NCBI GenBank assembly: GCA_031256095.1 | Contig: JAIRRG010000209.1 | Span: 1 to 8,883, forward strand | Reading direction: 5' to 3' | Length of the DNA stretch: 8,883 nucleotides | Source: Desulfobulbaceae bacterium | Lineage (GTDB): Bacteria; Desulfobacterota; Desulfobulbia; Desulfobulbales; Desulfocapsaceae | Part shown: positions 1 to 4,800 of the stretch, one piece after another | Numbering within the stretch: the stretch's first letter is position 1 | Layout: the number at the start of each line of letters is the position of its first letter | Made by a program: the position numbers and the translations under genes | The notes under the pieces: generated by a model | The model's input: only the letters and a program-made list of their open reading frames with translations | The model's database searches: none | What the model was told of the DNA's origin: nothing

Positions 1-161
1 CTGCGCATGGCACCCGATGGCATTATGAGGATTTCCGGGTCGGCTGGCAGGAGGGGATCGACGAATCGATCCGTCTGGGGTTATTCCGGCAGTCCTACTG
101 CGGCTGCATTTACAGCGAACAGGAACGCTACGACAAACGAATGCGCGGCAACGAAGGATGA
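1..161 (+). CDS. queH: Epoxyqueuosine reductase QueH, C-terminal fragment
   Basis: Reading from base 3 gives about 52 residues ending at a TGA at 159-161; the 5' part lies outside the window. The translation contains DFRVGWQEGIDESIRLGLF followed by RQSYCGCIYSEQER. The pattern 'G-[LY]-[FY]-RQ-x-YCGC-[IV]-[FY]-S' is the characteristic C-terminal end of the DUF208/QueH family. QueH proteins reduce epoxyqueuosine to queuosine in the tRNA wobble position, as a non-homologous alternative to cobalamin-dependent QueG, and act in the cytoplasm. The two cysteines of YCGC are conserved in the family. The N-terminal CC motif that would complete the metal site cannot be seen here. The gene converges on the minus-strand phosphatase gene across an AT-rich gap. 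The identification rests on this short but distinctive tail. Confidence 0.85.
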   Translation, partial: AHGTRWHYEDFRVGWQEGIDESIRLGLFRQSYCGCIYSEQERYDKRMRGNEG

Positions 162-163
162 AA

Positions 164-325
164 TAATCCGATTTATAAATCAAAACTTATATAATATACC
201 ATGTATTTACCAGGAGAATAGTGACAAAGTAATATTTTTTTCAATATTCCCCAGAAGATGGATTGCTTCACTTCGCTCGCAATGACACAGAAAATTATTC
301 AAGTTTTAATTTATAAATTGTATAA
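164..325. repeat. MITE-like inverted-repeat element with dispersed-repeat core
   Basis: Bases 171-195 and 294-318 are inverted copies matching at 22 of 25 positions. Each arm contains ATTTATAA and the AAAACTT block, and a few scattered pairs extend the match to roughly 164 and 325. The ~98-bp interior includes GATTGCTTCACTTCGCTCGC (261-280) followed by AATGACA. This resembles the short 'ATTGCGAGCGAAGCGAAGCAATCC' repeat family dispersed in intergenic regions of many bacterial genomes. The segment is far more AT-rich than its surroundings and starts just after the queH stop. I see no clear target-site duplication and no coding potential. A non-autonomous element or transcript-stabilising repeat is inferred, and AT-richness makes part of the arm match less surprising. 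Confidence 0.5.
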
Positions 326-334
326 CTTCGGAAA

Positions 335-372
335 CAGCCCATTTTGGGGGGCCTTGGCGGCATCAGCGATGC
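335..372 (-). terminator. Weak hairpins downstream of the phosphatase gene
   Basis: Just past the phosphatase stop on the minus strand lie a GCATC/GATGC stem with a 3-nt loop (360-372) and a GCCC/GGGC stem (337-340 with 349-352). The second is followed, in the minus direction, by only a short T-rich run. They could help end the long minus-strand operon, but the stems are short and there is no convincing U-tract, so this is a tentative call. Confidence 0.2.
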
Positions 373-377
373 GACGG

Positions 378-1046
378 CTAGCGCCTTGAAGCCTTGGGCG
401 GAGCGACGACGCGCTCGGCACCGGCATTATCTTGGCCTTGCACGGCAATGAGATGTCGTATTTTTTCGACATCGAGGTGCTCCAGATACCAGAGAATGTC
501 AATCCATCCCTGATTAAACCCGTAGCCGCCATTGACCATCTCGTCGATCGCCGCCTCATGGCTCCAACCCTGAACAACCATTCTGTAGGCGGCGATAATC
601 ATGCCTGTACGGTCGGCGCCTCTCATGCAGTGTACGAGGTATGGTCCTCCCCGGTCATCCATAAGAGCGCGCATCGCCCGGACGACATCTTCTTCCTCCG
701 GGTGCCCGGCGTTCATTTTGATCTCGATTCTCTTAAGTGACGTGCCCTCAAGCCTATCTGGATGAACGGCTCGCAGGCTGACCACGGTCTTGACGCCGAG
801 TTTATCCAGATTACTGAAACCTTCCGGCGCCGGTTGGGCGCTGCGGTAAACATTTCCGGTCACTCGGTATAAGTTGGGCACGCCGTCGAGTGCAACTGGT
901 ATCGCCCACTCGGCAGGGCGGCTCATGCTCGGCTGAGCCAATGACGGCGGAGTTACCGGAGGCAAGGCCGAAGACATTTCCCAGGGGGAAAGAACGGCCA
1001 GGCCAAGGCAGAGAAGGGAGAAATAAAACAGTGATTTTTTCTTCAT
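378..1046 (-). CDS. Exported dual-specificity/tyrosine phosphatase
   Basis: This is a 222-residue protein with a Sec-type signal peptide: MKKK, then a hydrophobic stretch at about 6-20, with likely cleavage after SSA near residue 27. A Pro-rich linker follows, then a cysteine-dependent phosphatase domain at about 55-195. The catalytic loop is HCMRGADRTG (139-148), which matches HCX5R with nucleophile Cys140 and Arg146. The segment NLYRVTGNVYRSAQP (58-72) is typical of the bacterial 'dual specificity phosphatase family' proteins related to the PFA-DSP/Siw14 fold. Substrates in that group are mostly unknown and may be phosphotyrosine, inositol phosphates or other small phosphoesters, so no specific substrate is claimed. 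The start is supported by an AGAGGTG ribosome-binding site 7 nt upstream. The gene follows the LysR gene by 49 nt on the same strand and is probably the last gene of that operon. Location is periplasmic by inference. Confidence 0.85.
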   Translation of the reverse strand: MKKKSLFYFSLLCLGLAVLSPWEMSSALPPVTPPSLAQPSMSRPAEWAIPVALDGVPNLYRVTGNVYRSAQPAPEGFSNLDKLGVKTVVSLRAVHPDRLEGTSLKRIEIKMNAGHPEEEDVVRAMRALMDDRGGPYLVHCMRGADRTGMIIAAYRMVVQGWSHEAAIDEMVNGGYGFNQGWIDILWYLEHLDVEKIRHLIAVQGQDNAGAERVVAPPKASRR

Positions 1047-1095
1047 CGGTCGACACCTCTACCGGAATTATTCCACCGCAGCTGGCAATGGAGCT

Positions 1096-1977
1096 TTATC
1101 CAGCAATATGCAGGCTTTGCAAAAACACCTGGTAGTGGTGTGGCAAGGCGCGTTTGCTGGTGACGAGATAAAAATCGCGGCGCAGGCTGAGGTCCGGCAA
1201 GGCGATTTGCCGCAGACTGCCGCGCTCCAGGTCATCGAGCACGGCCTGGCGCGAGACGATGGCCAAGCCGAGGCCGGCCTTGACCGCCTCCTTGATGGCG
1301 TTGGCCGAACCAAAGACGGCGGCCACCGTAAGCTGACCAACGGTAATACGGTACCTAGTCAGCGCCCCTTCGATGGCTTTCCGGGTGCCGGAACCCTCTT
1401 CGCGCAACAAGAGAGGGATTTCCAATAATTCGGCAACGGTCATGGCCTCGGGCAAGGCCGCCACCGGCGCGGCAATCAGCACCAGCTCATCCTGACAGAA
1501 AAACTTCCAATCCAGTCCACGGGCCGGAAGTCTGGCGCCGACGACACCGGCCAGCAGCTCCCCGCCAGCAACCGCCCGGACAATCGCCGCCGAATCGGCA
1601 ATTTTGATCTCAAAGGTGACATCGGGGTGCTTCTTTTTGAAATCAGCGGCTAACGCTGGCAAAAAATAATCGCCGGCAACCGTGCTGGCGCCTATCATCA
1701 ATTCACCGGAAACCCGGTGTTTGGCTGCCGCCAGCTCATCTTTCAGGTGGTCAATGTCTTCAAGAATGGCCAAGACGCGGGGATAGAGCATGATGGCTTC
1801 GGCGGTCCGCTGGATGCCGCGCCCCAGGCGGTCGAACAGGCGACAGCCAAGGCTATGCTCAAGATTCTGCAAATGCTCGCTGACCGTCGGCTGGCTGGCG
1901 TGCAAGAGCTCGGCGGCCCTAGTGACGCTGCCGGTCTTGTAAACCGTTACGAAAATTTTCAGTTGCCGGGTGTCGAT
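1096..1977 (-). CDS. LysR-family transcriptional regulator with ATC start
   Basis: Read from an ATC codon at 1977-1975 the protein has 293 residues, the normal LysR length. It begins DTRQLKIFVTVYKTGSVTRA, the usual start of the winged HTH; the recognition region is about residues 16-40 (AAELLHASQPTVSEHLQNLE). The effector domain follows from about residue 92 with GELMIGASTVAGDYFLPALA and LREEGSGTRKAIEGAL. These segments resemble LysR proteins annotated as selenium-metabolism-associated in deltaproteobacteria, though the exact subfamily is uncertain. No ATG, GTG, TTG or CTG lies between the upstream in-frame stop and this ATC. The first TTG in frame (1905) would delete the start of the HTH. 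A perfect AAGGAGG sits 5 nt before the ATC. The gene follows cysK by 22 nt and may respond to a sulfur or selenium metabolite, which is inference. Confidence 0.85.
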   Translation of the reverse strand: MDTRQLKIFVTVYKTGSVTRAAELLHASQPTVSEHLQNLEHSLGCRLFDRLGRGIQRTAEAIMLYPRVLAILEDIDHLKDELAAAKHRVSGELMIGASTVAGDYFLPALAADFKKKHPDVTFEIKIADSAAIVRAVAGGELLAGVVGARLPARGLDWKFFCQDELVLIAAPVAALPEAMTVAELLEIPLLLREEGSGTRKAIEGALTRYRITVGQLTVAAVFGSANAIKEAVKAGLGLAIVSRQAVLDDLERGSLRQIALPDLSLRRDFYLVTSKRALPHHYQVFLQSLHIAG

Positions 1978-1982
1978 GACGG

Positions 1983-1989
1983 CCTCCTT
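1983..1989 (-). promoter_or_regulatory. Shine-Dalgarno deciding the LysR ATC start
   Basis: The minus strand reads AAGGAGG, then CCGTC, then ATC GAC ACC CGG. This is a full anti-16S match with a 5-nt spacer, placing initiation at the non-canonical ATC of 1977-1975. No other start codon lies at a suitable distance: the next in-frame option is the CTG of RQL, 12 nt further in, and the TTG at 1905 is 72 nt further in. Confidence 0.75.
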
Positions 1990-1999
1990 CGGGCAAAAA

Positions 2000-2911
2000 T
2001 CAGGGGAAAAGCGCTGTGCTCAGATAGCGCTCGCCGGTGTCAGGTAAAATACAGAGGATGTTCTTGTCACAAAACTCCGGCAGCGCCGCCAGCTGTAGGG
2101 CGGCAAAAACGGCGGCACCACTGGAAATGCCGCAAAGAAGGCCCTCTTTTTTAGCGAGGTCGCGGGCGGTAGTCAGGGCTTCTTCATCGCTGACGGCAAT
2201 AACGCGGTCGATGACCGCCCGGTCCAGGGCTTTGGGGATGAAACCGGCGCCAATTCCCTGGATGCCGTGCGGACCGGGCTGGCCACCGGATAAAACCGGT
2301 GATGAAGCCGGTTCCACCGCCACCACATGGAGGTTGGGATTTTTCTCCTTCAGCGCCTGGCCGCAGCCAGTGATGGTGCCGCCGGTGCCGACACCAGCAA
2401 CCAAAACGTCAATCTGACCCTGCATATCGCGCCAGATTTCCGGGCCGGTCGTCCGTCGGTGCGCCGCCGGGTTGACCGGATTGGCGAACTGGTCGGGCAT
2501 GAAGGCGCCGGGATGGGCGGCGAGCAGGCGACCCGCCTCGGCCAGCGCCCCGCTCATCCCGGCTTTGGCCGGGGTCAATATCAGTTCAGCGCCGAGATAG
2601 GCAAGAAGTTTGCGCCGTTCGACGCTCATCGATTCCGGCATGGTCAAAATCAGCCTGTAGCCCTTAACGGCGCAGACCCAGGCCAAGCCAAGACCGGTGT
2701 TGCCGCTGGTCGGCTCGATGACCAGGCCGCCTGGCGCAAGGCTGCCCTCTTTTTCGGCGGCTTCGATCATTGCCGCCGCAATACGGCATTTGACGCTGCC
2801 CAAAGGGTTGCGCGATTCCTGTTTGGCGAAGAGGCGGCCAGCGGTCGCTCCCAGGCGCGTCAAAGGGATGACTGGAGTATTTCCTATCGAATCAACAAGT
2901 GTCTTGGCCAT
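2000..2911 (-). CDS. cysK: Cysteine synthase A (O-acetylserine sulfhydrylase)
   Basis: A 303-residue fold-type II PLP enzyme that converts O-acetylserine and sulfide to cysteine and acetate in the cytoplasm. The PLP lysine is Lys41 in NPLGSVKCRIA; the KCR variant is the one found in enterobacterial CysK, whereas CysM has KDR. Other signatures are the substrate loop PTSGNTG (67-73), the phosphate-binding GVGTGGT (173-179), HGIQGIGAGFIP (215-226), SSGAA (263-267) with the Ser that contacts the PLP ring nitrogen, and the C-terminal LPDTGERYLSTALF. Length is normal for the family. I chose the ATG at 2911 (MAKTLVDSIGNTP) over the in-frame ATG at 2929. It fits family N-termini and has a GAGGG ribosome-binding site about 8 nt upstream, inside the end of cysE. 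The gene starts 4 nt after the cysE stop, so the two are probably translationally coupled. Confidence 0.95.
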   Translation of the reverse strand: MAKTLVDSIGNTPVIPLTRLGATAGRLFAKQESRNPLGSVKCRIAAAMIEAAEKEGSLAPGGLVIEPTSGNTGLGLAWVCAVKGYRLILTMPESMSVERRKLLAYLGAELILTPAKAGMSGALAEAGRLLAAHPGAFMPDQFANPVNPAAHRRTTGPEIWRDMQGQIDVLVAGVGTGGTITGCGQALKEKNPNLHVVAVEPASSPVLSGGQPGPHGIQGIGAGFIPKALDRAVIDRVIAVSDEEALTTARDLAKKEGLLCGISSGAAVFAALQLAALPEFCDKNILCILPDTGERYLSTALFP

Positions 2912-2915
2912 GGTT

Positions 2916-3932
2916 TTATCCCTCGTCATGATGGAAGTTGGCGAAAATCAATTCCGGCCGTTTCAAGAGGACTCTGGTGTCGGGGGCAACGCTTTCGGTC
3001 AGCCAGATATTGCCGCCGATAACCGAGCGCGCCCCTATCACCGTGTCACCGCCCAGAATCGTGGTATTGGCGTAAATAATCACCTCATCCTCAATGGTCG
3101 GGTGGCGCTTGTGGTGCCGTAACAGCGCCCCGGCGTCACGAGGCAATGACAGCGCCCCCAGAGTCACACCCTGATAAAGCCTGACGCTTTTCCCTATCAC
3201 CGTGGTCTCACCGATGACGACGCCGGTACCATGGTCGATGAAGAATCCCTCGCCGATGGTGGCGCCCGGATGGATATCAATGCCGGTCTGGCTGTGGGCG
3301 TATTCGGTCATGATGCGCGGAATGATCGGCACCTTCAGGACAAACAATTCGTGGGCCAGGCGATAGATCGAAAGGGCCAAAAGGCCCGGATAGCAAAAGA
3401 CTACTTCATCCTGACTGCCAGTGGCCGGGTCGCCATCAAGGGCCGCCTGAATGTCGGTGGCCAAGATACCCGTCAGGCGCGGGAAACTCTCGATGCAGGC
3501 AATGGCCATGTGGTGGCTCCGGCCCTCGCAGTTGGTGCAGGGCTGGTTGTTGCGGCGGCAATCGTGGCGGATAGCCAGGGCGATCTGCTCTACCAGTTTG
3601 TCGTACAACTCGCCTGTTTCCTGTCCCAGATAGTATTCGACATTGCCAGCGTGCAGGCGCGTCTTCGTAAAATAGCCGGGAAAGAGAATCCGCCGCGCTT
3701 GCCTCACTATATCTATAATCTTTTCCTGTGATGGGATGAAGACCGGGCTAACCCGCTCGCCACTCTCCTTGGCGTGCTTTGACAGCAGCAGTTGCCGCGC
3801 CACCGCCGGTAGCCTGCTATGCTGGCTCTGACTGTCTTCGCGCGCGTGGTCGCAGGGTTCATCGGGGCCGCACGAATCGCATGGCAGCGCCATCTTATCG
3901 CCCGCCTTCGGGATATGGATATTGCCAGTCAT
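2916..3932 (-). CDS. cysE: Serine O-acetyltransferase, long (EpsC-like) form
   Basis: A 338-residue enzyme that acetylates serine with acetyl-CoA to give O-acetylserine, the substrate of the neighbouring CysK. The C-terminal half (about 200-325) is the left-handed beta-helix of hexapeptide repeats. It includes TGIDIHPGATIGEGFFIDHG and GVVIGETTVIG. The family catalytic dyad corresponds to Asp219 (GIDIHP) and His234 (FIDHGTG). Residues 68-195 form the helical N-terminal domain of the long SAT class, including GDPATGSQDEVVFCYPG. The first 60 residues hold an unusual cysteine cluster, CDSCGPDEPC (18-27), and a second, CRRNNQPCTNC, lies at 125-135. The ATG at 3932 is preferred to the GTG at 3938 because AAGGAG lies 5 nt before it, whereas the GTG overlaps that site. 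The protein ends FHHDEG, without the terminal Ile that usually docks into CysK. Confidence 0.93.
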   Translation of the reverse strand: MTGNIHIPKAGDKMALPCDSCGPDEPCDHAREDSQSQHSRLPAVARQLLLSKHAKESGERVSPVFIPSQEKIIDIVRQARRILFPGYFTKTRLHAGNVEYYLGQETGELYDKLVEQIALAIRHDCRRNNQPCTNCEGRSHHMAIACIESFPRLTGILATDIQAALDGDPATGSQDEVVFCYPGLLALSIYRLAHELFVLKVPIIPRIMTEYAHSQTGIDIHPGATIGEGFFIDHGTGVVIGETTVIGKSVRLYQGVTLGALSLPRDAGALLRHHKRHPTIEDEVIIYANTTILGGDTVIGARSVIGGNIWLTESVAPDTRVLLKRPELIFANFHHDEG

Positions 3933-3934
3933 AG

Positions 3935-4528
3935 TCACTCCTTTTTCATTTCTTTGATCAAGTCGGCGACCTTGCCTCCCTCCGGGGTCCGGGCATCTGG
4001 GCTGATCGTCAACAGTTCATGCCAACTGGTCAGCGCTTCCTCCGGTTTGTTCATTTCAAAAAGGACCACGCCCTTATTGAAACGGCATTGCTGGTGCCTG
4101 GCGTCGAGGGCACAGGCCTTGTCGAAGGAGGCAATGGCTTTTTCCGGCTGCCCGGCGAGGCGATACATGGTGCCAAGATCGGTATAGAGATCAGCGTCGC
4201 CATCGTGCAACGCCAGCGACCGGTTGTAGGCCTGTATTGCTTTTTCCGCCTGGCCGGAGTCATAATACAGATGGCCAAGGCGCAGCCATGCTTGGTAATT
4301 GTCCGGTTTGGCCGTCACTTCCGCTTCCAGACGGCCAATCGCTTCGGCCTGAGCCACCGCCGGACTGTTTGGCACGCCGTTCGGCGAACTGTTCGCCTCA
4401 CTCCCCACCGATACCGCCGGACGCAACTTGTAGGCGGCAAAGCCAACACCGGCGAGGAATCCGCAGAGGAAAATAACCGTCCACAAGAGAATGGGCAAAC
4501 TTTTGCCGGATGAGGAAGATGGATTCAT
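3935..4528 (-). CDS. Membrane-anchored tetratricopeptide repeat protein
   Basis: A 197-residue protein with a short Ser-rich cytoplasmic N-terminus and a single hydrophobic segment at about 11-33 (LPILLWTVIFLCGFLAGVGF). A low-complexity linker (about 38-58) leads to three TPR units: about 78-111 (AWLRLGHLYYDSGQAEKAIQ), 112-145 (LYTDLGTMYRLAGQPEKAI) and 146-179 (CRFNKGVVLFEMNKPEEALT). The arrangement resembles the TPR part of CcmI/NrfG-type proteins that hold partners at the outer face of the inner membrane. No partner is identified here, and cytochrome maturation genes are absent. It heads the cys operon; its TGA lies 2 nt before the cysE ATG. No good ribosome-binding site is visible before the ATG (the region reads GAGCCCCCAGCGCC), and no other in-frame start lies nearby upstream. 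Confidence 0.88.
   Translation of the reverse strand: MNPSSSSGKSLPILLWTVIFLCGFLAGVGFAAYKLRPAVSVGSEANSSPNGVPNSPAVAQAEAIGRLEAEVTAKPDNYQAWLRLGHLYYDSGQAEKAIQAYNRSLALHDGDADLYTDLGTMYRLAGQPEKAIASFDKACALDARHQQCRFNKGVVLFEMNKPEEALTSWHELLTISPDARTPEGGKVADLIKEMKKE
3938..3943 (-). promoter_or_regulatory. Shine-Dalgarno deciding the cysE start
   Basis: AAGGAG on the minus strand lies 5 nt upstream of the ATG at 3932-3930. It is embedded in the last codons and stop of the TPR gene (AAG GAG TGA), which places cysE translation directly behind the upstream gene. The GTG at 3938 overlaps this motif and cannot be served by it. Confidence 0.7.
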
Positions 4529-4800
4529 GGCGCTGGGGGCTCGTTGACATTGTTGACAATTTTTACAACTTTCCCGAAAAAATGTTCACAGGGAATGCAA
4601 GTCTGTCAACCTACTTACCATAGGGCAACCCTTCCGCCAAGGTTTGCCGCTAGGGTTGCCGCCAGATTGACGGTGGACTTTTTGCCATGGTTGACGATAA
4701 AGTTTCAAGCCGCCTTCCGGAAAATTCTTGCCCCGGCATCCGTTTTTTGCGTACAACTTGGCATTCACCACCGCCTTTTCCCGACAACGAGGAGGACACC
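4529..4800. promoter_or_regulatory. Divergent TPR-cys operon / glgP control region
   Basis: This non-coding stretch separates two divergent transcripts and must hold both promoters. GTTGACA occurs at 4543-4549 and 4552-4558, its inverse TGTCAAC at 4604-4610, and GTTGACG at 4690-4696, with another TTGACGG at 4667-4673. Possible promoters are TTGACA-17-AACATT on the minus strand (4609 down to 4581) and TTGACA-17-AACTTT on the plus strand (4544-4572). Both have poor -10 boxes. The repeats could be -35 elements or operator sites for a regulator. No riboswitch, attenuator or small ORF is convincing. Confidence 0.4.
4624..4663. repeat. GGCAACCCT inverted repeat plus 12-bp direct repeat
   Basis: GGCAACCCT (4624-4632) and AGGGTTGCC (4652-4660) form a perfect 9-bp inverted repeat with a 19-nt loop. 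Within and after the loop, AGGTTTGCCGCT (4640-4651) and AGGGTTGCCGCC (4652-4663) are adjacent 12-bp direct copies that differ at two positions. No T-run follows on either strand, so a terminator is unlikely. An operator or a 5'-leader structure of glgP fits the position better. Confidence 0.45.

Noticed and set aside
311..577. 88-residue minus-strand frame near the phosphatase end
   Set aside because: It overlaps the phosphatase in another frame and extends into the AT-rich repeat without any recognisable motif.
2912..2929. Upstream ATG for cysK (MTRDKT-)
   Set aside because: It overlaps the cysE end and lacks its own ribosome-binding site, and the family N-terminus begins at MAKTLVDSIGNTP.
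2327..3022. 231-residue plus-strand frame across cysK and cysE
   Set aside because: It lies opposite clear PLP-enzyme and acyltransferase motifs and its translation resembles no family.
4544..4800. Small ORF or N-terminal extension upstream of glgP
   Set aside because: The translations lack family similarity and the strong GAGGAGG site points to the ATG at 4801.
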